Shown here: positions 8,272 to 15,602 of the stretch, in pieces
Layout of the letters: each line of letters begins with the position of its first letter
Numbering within the stretch: the first letter of the stretch is position 1
Source: an uncultured Flavobacteriaceae bacterium
GTDB lineage: Bacteria; Bacteroidota; Bacteroidia; Flavobacteriales; Flavobacteriaceae
Length of the DNA: 64,000 nt
Assembly (NCBI GenBank): GCA_913065125.1
Contig: CAJYAG010000001.1
Location: 806,001-870,000 of the forward strand
Reading direction: 5' to 3'
Program-made: the position numbers and the translations under genes
Notes under the pieces: generated by a model
What the model was told of the DNA's origin: nothing
Database searches by the model: none
What the model saw: only the letters and a program-made list of their open reading frames with translations

Positions 8272-8763
8272 GTGAAAACAAAACAACCTACAATTAGAGA
8301 GATTCAACCAAAAGACAATCAACAGATTAAAAAAGTAATTCAAGATGTTTTAATTGAATTTAGCGTTCCAAAAGTTGGTACCGCTTACGAAGACAAAGCG
8401 TTAGACGATATGTTTGAAACCTACAACAAACCAACTTCTGCGTATTATGTAATTGATTTGGGTGGGAAAATTATTGGCGGCGCTGGCGTTGCACAATTAG
8501 ACAATTACGATGGTAATATTTGCGAATTTCAAAAAATGTACTTCTTACCAGAAGCTCGTGGTTTAGGATTAGGAAGTAAAATGATTGCTGATTGTTTGCA
8601 AAAAGCAAAAGAATTTGGCTTTGAAAAATGTTATTTAGAAACCTTGCCGTACATGAAAGCAGCAACAGCTTTGTACAAAAAAAACGGTTTTATTTCTTTG
8701 GATAAACCTGTTGGAAACACGGGTCATTATTCGTGTAATGTTTGGATGATCAAAGACTTGTGA
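8272..8763 (+). CDS. GNAT-family N-acetyltransferase
   Basis: A 163-residue single-domain GNAT protein. The acetyl-CoA-binding motif A is visible as EARGLGLGSKMIADCLQKAK (about residues 96-115), preceded by the strand LQKMYFL-type segment FQKMYFLPEARG and followed by FEKCYLETLPYMKAATALYKKNGF. It transfers an acetyl group from acetyl-CoA to an unknown amine. The start is GTG at 8272, which gives TIREIQPKDNQQI as the expected first strand and helix. It diverges from ribD. Confidence 0.88.
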   Translation: MKTKQPTIREIQPKDNQQIKKVIQDVLIEFSVPKVGTAYEDKALDDMFETYNKPTSAYYVIDLGGKIIGGAGVAQLDNYDGNICEFQKMYFLPEARGLGLGSKMIADCLQKAKEFGFEKCYLETLPYMKAATALYKKNGFISLDKPVGNTGHYSCNVWMIKDL

Positions 8764-8794
8764 AAGAGATTAAAGAATAGAAAAACAAGACAAA

Positions 8795-8814
8795 TAGCTA
8801 ATGGCTAATGGCTA
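8795..8814. repeat. Short GCTAATG tandem repeat
   Basis: The unit GCTAATG occurs twice followed by GCTA, between the acetyltransferase and prmC. This resembles the TAGCCATTAGCC-type repeats common between flavobacterial genes. No function is evident. Confidence 0.5.
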
Positions 8815-8850
8815 AAACAACCAACATCAATTAATAGTGGAATTAAATCA

Positions 8851-9738
8851 ATGAAAATTAAAGAATTTAGAAATCATTTTAATCAAGAGTTACTTGGTGT
8901 TTTTCCTCAAACAGAAATTGATTCTTTTTTCTTTTTATTGGTTGAAAAAGAATTGGGTTTACAAAGAATTGATTTGGCTTTAAATAATCAATTTTCTATT
9001 TCTGATGATACGTTTAAACACTTATACAATGCGCTTTCTCGCTTAAAATCACAAGAACCGATTCAATATATTTTAGGAGAAACTGAATTTTATGGTTTGC
9101 CTTTTAAAGTGACAAAGAACACCTTAATTCCAAGACCAGAAACTGAAGAATTGGTTGCGTGGATTCTAACTGAAGCTACAAAGTTACAAAGTTGCAAAGA
9201 CACAAAGGAACAAAGTTCTCGTGTTAAAAAACTTTCTATTTTAGAAATCGGAACTGGAACAGGTTGCATTCCTGTTTCATTAGCAAAAAACTTACCAAAC
9301 TCAAAAATTACTGCTATCGATATTTCACCTAAAGCAATCAAAATAGCAACACAAAATGCCGATTTAAATGACGTTCAAATTGATTTTATTGAACAAGATA
9401 TTTTAACAACCAAAGAATTGCCTCAACAATTCGATATTATTGTTTCAAATCCGCCATACGTTCGTGAATTAGAAAAAGCAGAAATACACCCAAATGTTTT
9501 AGAGAACGAACCTCATTTAGCTCTGTTTGTTGAAGATAACAATCCATTGCTTTTTTATAAAAAAATAGCTGAATTAGCTAAAAATCATTTAACAAAAAAT
9601 GGAGTTTTGTATTTTGAAATCAATCAATATTTAGGAAAAGAAACTATTGAAATGCTTGCTAAAAAAGGTTTTAAAACCGAATTAAAAAAAGACATTTTTG
9701 GCAACGATAGGATGACAAAATCCACAATAACACACTAA
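8851..9738 (+). CDS. prmC: Peptide chain release factor N5-glutamine methyltransferase PrmC
   Basis: A 295-residue protein with the PrmC/HemK layout. It has an N-terminal helical domain (to about residue 75), GETEFYGLPFKVTKNTLIPRPETEELV, the SAM-binding motif I ILEIGTGTGCIPVSLA, and the catalytic NPPYVRE motif. It methylates the glutamine of the GGQ motif in release factors. Residues about 109-124 (TKLQSCKDTKEQS region) sit between the PETEELV helix and motif I and derive from a CAAAG-rich repeat. The family normally has only a short link here. The reading frame is intact. Confidence 0.95.
   Translation: MKIKEFRNHFNQELLGVFPQTEIDSFFFLLVEKELGLQRIDLALNNQFSISDDTFKHLYNALSRLKSQEPIQYILGETEFYGLPFKVTKNTLIPRPETEELVAWILTEATKLQSCKDTKEQSSRVKKLSILEIGTGTGCIPVSLAKNLPNSKITAIDISPKAIKIATQNADLNDVQIDFIEQDILTTKELPQQFDIIVSNPPYVRELEKAEIHPNVLENEPHLALFVEDNNPLLFYKKIAELAKNHLTKNGVLYFEINQYLGKETIEMLAKKGFKTELKKDIFGNDRMTKSTITH
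9178..9219. repeat. ACAAAGTT-type repeat inserted in prmC
   Basis: An array of near-identical 8-9 base units (acaaagtt, acaaagttg, caaagac, acaaagga, acaaagtt) lies inside prmC and is translated as a K/Q/S/T-rich strip. Intergenic CAAAGTTACAAAGTTGC arrays are common in flavobacterial genomes. Here one sits in frame within a conserved gene. Confidence 0.7.
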
Positions 9739-10065
9739 AAGCACTAACCAAATATTCCTAAAACTTTAAAATCATTCTTTAATGAAAGCAATACAACCTA
9801 GCTTAACATTAAGAGGGCTTTGTCTATTCATTTTTTCGAAATCTTTTTATGTTTCTTTGATAATTTCTAAAGACAACTTTAACTGCACTAAATTTAAAGA
9901 AGGAGCAAGTAAGATAAAAAAGTATAGTTTTTATTAAAAAACACGTATTTATACCTATTGATTTTAAGCTAATTACCATATATCTTGCGAAGGCAATTAT
10001 GAACCTTGAAAAGACCTTTTAATAAAGCATAACCTTGACGGGTTTATTATTAAAGAGTGTCCTTT

Positions 10066-10108
10066 ATTCTTGCACACAAGAATTGAGTTTTATTGTTAAA
10101 ATAACAAT
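10066..10108. promoter_or_regulatory. Two adjacent inverted repeats upstream of the SUEL-lectin gene
   Basis: ATTCTTG-CACA-CAAGAAT (10066-10083) and ATTGTTA-AAA-TAACAAT (10092-10108) are two perfect 7-bp inverted repeats nine bases apart, about 30-75 bases upstream of a short ATG frame and about 210 bases upstream of the large gene. They could be operators or leader hairpins. No regulator is identified. Confidence 0.4.
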
Positions 10109-10139
10109 TACTTTTAAAATAAAAAACAAATTAAATATT

Positions 10140-10217
10140 ATGAAAACAAACTATCAAACTTCACATAAAACACAACTTATTTCACATTTATTTTTTCAAC
10201 TTCATCTAGATGATTAA
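10140..10217 (+). CDS. Possible 25-residue leader peptide or decayed gene start
   Basis: An ATG at 10140, preceded by the same AAATTAAATATT-type context used before neighbouring starts, opens a 25-codon frame beginning MKTNYQTSHKTQ. The large gene at 10316 and the one at 15603 both begin MKTK. The similarity could mean a decayed duplicate of a gene start, or a leader peptide; chance is also possible. Low confidence. Confidence 0.2.
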   Translation: MKTNYQTSHKTQLISHLFFQLHLDD

Positions 10218-10315
10218 GTTTATAACTTAAATTAAAAGAAATTTAAAAACAATCTAATTTTTTATAAATCAACAACTTCTCAAAATAAAAACTATTTAAT
10301 TAAATTTAACTAATT

Positions 10316-13300
10316 ATGAAAACAAAACTACATTTCTTAAGTTATTTAAATCAGATTAAACTACCATTAACATTTATGTTAATTATGTTAGTACAATCTG
10401 GTTTTTCTCAAGGAATCACCATTTCTCCTTGGAAGATGAACAAAGGTGGTGGGGCCATTTCTTTCAGTTTAAATAATCATGGTAACCCAGCAGCTTATAC
10501 TCAAGCAAATATACCTGGAGCATCAGACCCAAATTGGGTAGCAGCTCCTGTAAACGCGAGCGGTGAAATAAATTATTCTGTACCATCTATATTATCATAT
10601 TGTTTAAACCAACTTGATTTTACATATTTTGAAACTTATATAAATATACCAACTAATTACAATGTAAGCAGTTTAAATGTGTCATTTACTGCTGCAGATG
10701 ATGGAGCAAGAGCCTACATTTTTAATTCGGCGCATCCAAATGGAGCATTTATAGGTGAAATAAGTTTAGGAGGAAGTCCTACATCCCAAAATTATGCCTC
10801 GTTATCAGTGGCAGGCGAAATTAATAGACTTGTAATTGTTCAGTTTGATGATTGTCCGTCAGGAAATAACTTGACTGGAGCAAAAGTGAAGGTAAACGGT
10901 AATGTTGTAGCCATCAATACTGGTGGTTGTACTACGTCAAATTTCTTTTGGTCAAATGCACCAACAGTGAGCGGAAAAACAGCTACAGGAACTATAAATG
11001 GCATAGGGTATACTTATACATCTTCTGTAAATGTTAGAACAACAAGTAACATGTTTGCTCATAGCACATTTCCAGCATCATACAACGTACCAAATGCGAA
11101 TCCTACTATTCAAAATATTGAACCAAGTACGAATACTTTAACCTTTGCGAGTCCAATGACCAATCCTGTATTGGTTTTTTCTTCAATTGGCGGTGGAACA
11201 ACTTCAGTGCCTATTAATTTTAGTGCTCCTGTAGATGTTTTATGGTCCTCACACGCGGGAGCTGGCTCATCATTTGTACAGAATTCTCCGACTCAAATCA
11301 CTGGAACAGAAGCTTACACTATTGTTAGAATGAATGGGACTTTTTCAAGTATTTCATTTGATTATTTAACGTATGAAAATTATGTAAATTTTGCCTTTGG
11401 AGCTGACTTTTCAACAACTTCTCCTGATACTATTGCACCAACTTTAACTTTAAACGGCAGCGCTACGCAATCTATTAATGCCTTTACTACTTATACAGAT
11501 CCTGGTGCTACTATTACAGATAATTGTGATACAAATCCTGCAATATTAGTTTCAGGAACTGTTGACACTAATGTTCCAGGTACTTATACTTTAACATATA
11601 CTGGAGTTGATGCTTCTGGGAACACTTCTCCTCCATTAACCAGAGTTGTAACAGTTGTTGATCCTTGTACGCCAGTCTCTTTTGCAAATACTAATTTATA
11701 CATACAGTCTTCAACAGAAGCTACAAGTTGTCAAGCTACTGTTAATTACGGATTATCTGTTTTGGGAACAACTCCATCAGTAAGCTATACCTTTTCTGGA
11801 GCAACAGAAGGAACTGGAACTGGAACTGGAACTGGTCAAATATTTAATAAAGGTATTACTCATGTTACAGTAAAAGCAACTAATAGTTGTAGCACATCTT
11901 CAACTTCTTTTGATATAACCGTAGTAGATGATGTAAAACCAATAGCGAAAGCTAAACCTGTAACACTTTATTTAGATACTAATGGTAAAGCTGCATTAAC
12001 AGCTGCTGATGTTAATAACGGTAGCTCTGACAATTGTGGTATTGACACCTATACTTTAGATACCTCTGGAACTATTTGTGGTACTGCAGCCGAAGGCAAT
12101 AGTTTGACATTAACAGCACCTCCTGGTTTAGTTATCACTGGTATTGATTTCGCTAGTTATGGAACACCTACTGGTACTTGTGGGAATTTTGCACTAGGTT
12201 CTTGTAATGCTGCAAATAGCTTATCAATTGTTTCTAGTAGAGCAATTGGTAAAAATAGTGTCACCATCCCTGCTTTAAATAGCGTCTTTGGAGATCCTTG
12301 CGGCGGAACTGTAAAACGGCTATATGTTCAAGCTACATACGGTGTTAAAAGCCCTTCTTTAGTTTACGATTGTAATAATCTAGGAACTAATACAGTTAAT
12401 CTAATAGTTACTGATACTAATGGTAATGCGTCGATAGCTACAACTACTGTTACAGTGGTCGACAATATCGCTCCAGTGATTACAGCTCCTGCTGATATTA
12501 ATGTTAATGCAACAAGCGCCGCAGGTACCGTAGTAAATTATACTACCCCAGTAGGTACAGACAATTGTTCCGTAACTACGACCATAACAGCAGGTTTGGC
12601 AAGTGGTGCTACCTTTCCAATTGGAACAACAGTAGTAACCTATACAGCTACAGATGCCTCACAAAATGCAACTTCAGTTTCTTTTAATGTAACAGTTGTA
12701 GGTATTGCACCAGTACTTGGAAGTATGTCAAATATTACGGTATCAAACGATCCAGGACTATGTGCAGCAGTAGTTAGTTATGCCGCTACAGAAGCTGTAG
12801 TTGGTATACCAGCAGCAACAATAACTTATGATATAGCACCAAGTAGTACATTTACAAATGGTACTACAACGGTAACAGCTACAGCAACCAATGCTATTGG
12901 TAGCTCGAGTGTTTCATTCAATGTAACGGTAAACGATACAGAAAAACCAACAGTAATCACTCAACCATTATCTGTTAGTTTAGATGCTAGTGGAAACGCA
13001 AGTATTACTGCTGCACAAATCAATAACAACTCTACAGACAACTGTTCTATTGAAAGTATGAGTTTAGACATAACATCTTTTACTTGTGCTAATATTGGTG
13101 ATAATACGGTTACGTTAACTGTAACTGATACAAGTGGAAATACAGCTTCACAAGCTGCGATTGTAACTGTTACCGATGGGATTGCACCAACAGTAACTAC
13201 AAAAAACATCACTGTTGAATTAGATGCGAATGGTACTGCTTCAATTACAGCTGCTCAGGTTAATAATGGTTCTTCTGATAATTGTGCAATTGAAAGCATG

Positions 13301-14665
13301 AGTTTAGATATAACTTCTTTTACCTGTGCTAATATTGGAGAAAATACAGTTACATTAACCGTTACCGATGCTAGTGGAAATACCGCTTCACAAACTGCGG
13401 TTGTAACTGTTACCGATGGGATTGCACCAACTGTTATCACCCAACCTATTTCTGTGAACTTAGATGCTAGTGGAAATGCAAGTATCACTGCGGCACAGAT
13501 TAATAATGGTTCTTCTGATAATTGTGCAATTGAAAGCATGAGTTTAGACATTACATCTTTTACGTGTGCTAATATTGGTGATAATACGGTTACTTTAACT
13601 GTGACCGATCCTAGTGGAAATACAGCTACAAAAACAGCAATTGTAACTGTTTCTGATGCTATTGCACCAACTGTAATCACAAAAGATTTTACAATTCCTT
13701 TAGCAAACGGTATGGCAACTATTACTTCTGATGATATCAATAATGGAAGTTTTGACAATTGTGATATCACTTTAAGTATTGATAAAAACACGTTTACTTG
13801 TTCTGATATAGGTGACCATACAGTTACATTAACTGCTACTGATTCTAGTGGAAATACAAGCTCTGAAACTGCTACAGTAACCATTGAAGGAGAAACTCCT
13901 GAAGTTACAATTGCAGACTTCAATGCTGTAGAAACCCAGCAAGCAAACACAATTTTCTTAGGTTTTGGGCCTCAAAGCATGGCGCTTACAACTTCTGCAA
14001 CTGGTGGAGATAGCTTTACTTATGTTTGGACAGCTTCAACAGGAGAAATTGTAAGCAATGTTGCAAACCCAGTTATTAGTCCAACTACTAGCACTACTTA
14101 TACTGTTACAGCAACAAATAACTTTGGATGTACTACAACTACAACAATTGAAGTTTGTGTAATGGATGTAAGAAGTTATAACAAAAAAGGAAAAGCTACT
14201 AATAAAGTTACTGTTTGTCATCACACTAGTGGTAAAAAAGGAACTAAACATGTAATGATTAACATTAGTGCAAATGCTGTAATGAAACACTTATTATTGC
14301 ACGGTGCTGATACTAGCCACGGTGATAGTTTAGGAGATTGTAATGCAACTTGTATTACTCCAAACTCTAATCCGATCCCTGTAGCTAATGATTCTGAAAA
14401 CTTGTTAAACAACCTTGAGTTTAATGTGTATCCGAATCCTTCTAAAGGTGTTTTCCAATTAAAAATAGCAAACATAAAAGCAGGAACACAACTTAACTTA
14501 ATGGATGTAACTGGTAAACTTGTTTCTAGAAAAACTATAACTTCTGAGGCTATGTCACAAAACATAACTATTGGTAATAGAAACTTACCGTCTGGAATTT
14601 ATATTTTAAAAATTGTTTCTAAAGAAGAAACAATTACTAAAAAATTAATTGTTAGTCAAGAATAA
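10316..14665 (+). CDS. Secreted HYR-repeat protein with nested SUEL-type lectin domain and T9SS signal
   Basis: A 1449-residue secreted protein. Order: signal peptide (about 1-31, ending SGFSQ); a long N-terminal region to about 370 with no recognised domain; a DUF5011-like Ig unit (about 372-448, APTLTLNG to TRVVTVVD); a repeat unit containing a SUEL-type lectin domain (about 587-677, with FASYGTPTGTCGNF, GSCNAANS and FGDPCGGTVKRLYV, the last matching the GDPCxGTxKYLxV hallmark); a HYR unit (about 718-800); near-identical 80-residue DNC repeats (from about 878); a Cys/His module (about 1296-1350); and a type A type-IX-secretion sorting domain (about 1368-1449, YPNPSKGVF to YILKIVSKEE). SUEL domains bind L-rhamnose or D-galactose, so a cell-surface glycan adhesin is the likely role. 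The last 487 residues equal those of the paralogue at 15603. Confidence 0.88.
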   Translation: MKTKLHFLSYLNQIKLPLTFMLIMLVQSGFSQGITISPWKMNKGGGAISFSLNNHGNPAAYTQANIPGASDPNWVAAPVNASGEINYSVPSILSYCLNQLDFTYFETYINIPTNYNVSSLNVSFTAADDGARAYIFNSAHPNGAFIGEISLGGSPTSQNYASLSVAGEINRLVIVQFDDCPSGNNLTGAKVKVNGNVVAINTGGCTTSNFFWSNAPTVSGKTATGTINGIGYTYTSSVNVRTTSNMFAHSTFPASYNVPNANPTIQNIEPSTNTLTFASPMTNPVLVFSSIGGGTTSVPINFSAPVDVLWSSHAGAGSSFVQNSPTQITGTEAYTIVRMNGTFSSISFDYLTYENYVNFAFGADFSTTSPDTIAPTLTLNGSATQSINAFTTYTDPGATITDNCDTNPAILVSGTVDTNVPGTYTLTYTGVDASGNTSPPLTRVVTVVDPCTPVSFANTNLYIQSSTEATSCQATVNYGLSVLGTTPSVSYTFSGATEGTGTGTGTGQIFNKGITHVTVKATNSCSTSSTSFDITVVDDVKPIAKAKPVTLYLDTNGKAALTAADVNNGSSDNCGIDTYTLDTSGTICGTAAEGNSLTLTAPPGLVITGIDFASYGTPTGTCGNFALGSCNAANSLSIVSSRAIGKNSVTIPALNSVFGDPCGGTVKRLYVQATYGVKSPSLVYDCNNLGTNTVNLIVTDTNGNASIATTTVTVVDNIAPVITAPADINVNATSAAGTVVNYTTPVGTDNCSVTTTITAGLASGATFPIGTTVVTYTATDASQNATSVSFNVTVVGIAPVLGSMSNITVSNDPGLCAAVVSYAATEAVVGIPAATITYDIAPSSTFTNGTTTVTATATNAIGSSSVSFNVTVNDTEKPTVITQPLSVSLDASGNASITAAQINNNSTDNCSIESMSLDITSFTCANIGDNTVTLTVTDTSGNTASQAAIVTVTDGIAPTVTTKNITVELDANGTASITAAQVNNGSSDNCAIESMSLDITSFTCANIGENTVTLTVTDASGNTASQTAVVTVTDGIAPTVITQPISVNLDASGNASITAAQINNGSSDNCAIESMSLDITSFTCANIGDNTVTLTVTDPSGNTATKTAIVTVSDAIAPTVITKDFTIPLANGMATITSDDINNGSFDNCDITLSIDKNTFTCSDIGDHTVTLTATDSSGNTSSETATVTIEGETPEVTIADFNAVETQQANTIFLGFGPQSMALTTSATGGDSFTYVWTASTGEIVSNVANPVISPTTSTTYTVTATNNFGCTTTTTIEVCVMDVRSYNKKGKATNKVTVCHHTSGKKGTKHVMINISANAVMKHLLLHGADTSHGDSLGDCNATCITPNSNPIPVANDSENLLNNLEFNVYPNPSKGVFQLKIANIKAGTQLNLMDVTGKLVSRKTITSEAMSQNITIGNRNLPSGIYILKIVSKEETITKKLIVSQE
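12947..13893 (+). repeat. In-gene tandem 240-bp repeats (80-residue DNC/HYR-like units)
   Basis: Units start at 12947, 13187 and 13427 with an exact 240-bp period, and a diverged fourth starts at 13667. Each encodes PTV.T..., LDASGNASITAAQ, NNGSSDNCAIES, DITSFTCANIG and TLTVTDxSGNTA. Neighbouring units are nearly identical in DNA, which points to recent slippage or unequal crossing over. The units probably form stacked beta-sandwiches that hold the lectin domain away from the cell. Confidence 0.85.
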
Positions 14666-14719
14666 GTATTAATTACAAACATTAAAAGCCCCTATTTTAG
14701 GGGCTTTTTTTATGAATAA
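13203..14719 (+). repeat. 1517-bp direct duplication, copy 1
   Basis: From 13203 to 14719 the sequence matches 17305-18821 at a constant offset of 4102 bases. It covers the C-terminal 487 codons, the stop, the terminator and the next few bases. The matching protein tails, identical antisense frames and sampled stretches show no differences. Alignment breaks at 13202/17304 on the left and 14720/18822 on the right. Confidence 0.93.
14684..14711 (+). terminator. Rho-independent terminator of the SUEL-lectin gene
   Basis: AAAAGCCCC-TATTTTA-GGGGCTTTT is a strong GC-rich hairpin followed by a T run, starting 18 bases after the stop. An exact copy follows the paralogous gene. Confidence 0.93.
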
Positions 14720-15190
14720 GAAGAAGATGTAAATCTTTATAATTAAGTATTTTCAAAAAAAAACAACTACTTATAATTTTTTTTATTAAATTTACACTCA
14801 ATTTTACACTCAATCAAACATCAGCTATCCCTACACGCTTTAAAATATTTTATACCATGAAATAGTCTAAACTTAAAGCCCAATCAACACTCCTTATATT
14901 TTAGCAGTCCCTCATTAATTTTTTAATCCATTAGTTTAGCACATTTTTAAACTAATAAAAACTCATTTATAAAAAACTAAGAGTGGTTTTAAAAAAATGA
15001 AATGCATAAAAATCTATTAATAATAGATAAGCAATTTCATGATATCCATTTTTTAAGTTTTTAATAAATCAGAAATAAAACTTATTAATTGTTTTACAGC
15101 TTATTTGATAAGCATAAAACAAATTAATAATTATGTAAGAAAATTTTATATTAATTAACAATCAAAATCACTAACTAAAACCTAATTACA
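14712..15190. other. AT-rich intergenic region with hairpins
   Basis: A stretch of about 480 bp with no gene. It has a short direct repeat (TTTACACTCAA twice, near 14793-14815) and a nested hairpin at 14998-15039: outer arms TGAAATGC and GCAATTTCA, inner ATCTATTAATAATAGAT. A longer inverted repeat lies at 15091-15120 and is listed separately. The promoter of the following two-gene unit should be here. Confidence 0.6.
15091..15120. promoter_or_regulatory. Near-perfect 30-bp inverted repeat upstream of the small secreted protein
   Basis: GTTTTA-ca-GCTTAT-TTG-ATAAGC-a-TAAAAC: two arms of 12 matched bases with one asymmetric bulge. It ends 70 bases before the ATG at 15191. It may be an operator or a 5'-UTR hairpin controlling the two-gene C-type lectin unit. 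The structure is seen; the function is inferred. Confidence 0.45.
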
Positions 15191-15568
15191 ATGAATTTAA
15201 AATTACTAAAAAATTACTTGGCATTATTGCTGACATTTTTTATTTTTTCAAACACCATTTCTGCTCAATCACAAGAATCAGTTGACATGGTATTAATTAA
15301 AAATGCTCCCAACTTAGCCTGGATTCAAAGAACAGATGCTACTGTTAATGTATATAAAGGCGTTAAATTCAACTATAGTTTCGTTGAAAATAATAAAAAA
15401 CTTAACAACTGGTTAAACAGTTATCCTCAAGAATTTGTGGCATATAAAAATGCAATGGACAGATTTTTTAGATCAAAAAAAAGCGAAGATTTTATTTCAA
15501 CGGACCAAGATTTTTATTACGATTTAAAAGCTCAATATGAGATGCTTAAAAAAATTAAACCTTGGTAA
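15191..15568 (+). CDS. Small secreted protein of unknown function
   Basis: A 125-residue protein with a clear signal peptide (LLKNYLALLLTFFIFSNTISAQ, cleavage near residue 26). The mature part of about 99 residues is charged and aromatic, has no cysteine, and ends in LKAQYEMLKKIKPW. No family is recognised. It ends 34 bases before the start of the C-type lectin gene on the same strand, so the two are probably co-transcribed. It could be a periplasmic or outer-membrane partner of that protein, but no sequence feature proves this. Confidence 0.7.
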   Translation: MNLKLLKNYLALLLTFFIFSNTISAQSQESVDMVLIKNAPNLAWIQRTDATVNVYKGVKFNYSFVENNKKLNNWLNSYPQEFVAYKNAMDRFFRSKKSEDFISTDQDFYYDLKAQYEMLKKIKPW

Positions 15569-15602
15569 ACTATTAACTAACTTAATAAACTAAACTAAAA
15601 TT

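Larger units (their letters stand above)
9739..10315. other. Long intergenic region before the lectin-protein island
   Basis: This 577-bp stretch separates prmC from the first large secreted protein. No convincing gene is seen. A 51-codon frame at 9782-9937 has no recognisable features. Near the 3' end are two perfect small inverted repeats and a 25-codon frame, listed separately. A promoter for the large gene should lie here, but no exact TAnnTTTG box is clear close to it. Confidence 0.6.

Noticed and set aside
13255..13950. A 231-codon open frame on the minus strand, repeated exactly at 17357-18052
   Set aside because: It is a shadow of the duplicated repeat region. It is V/S/T-rich low-complexity sequence, identical only because the sense strand is duplicated, and has no start signals of its own.
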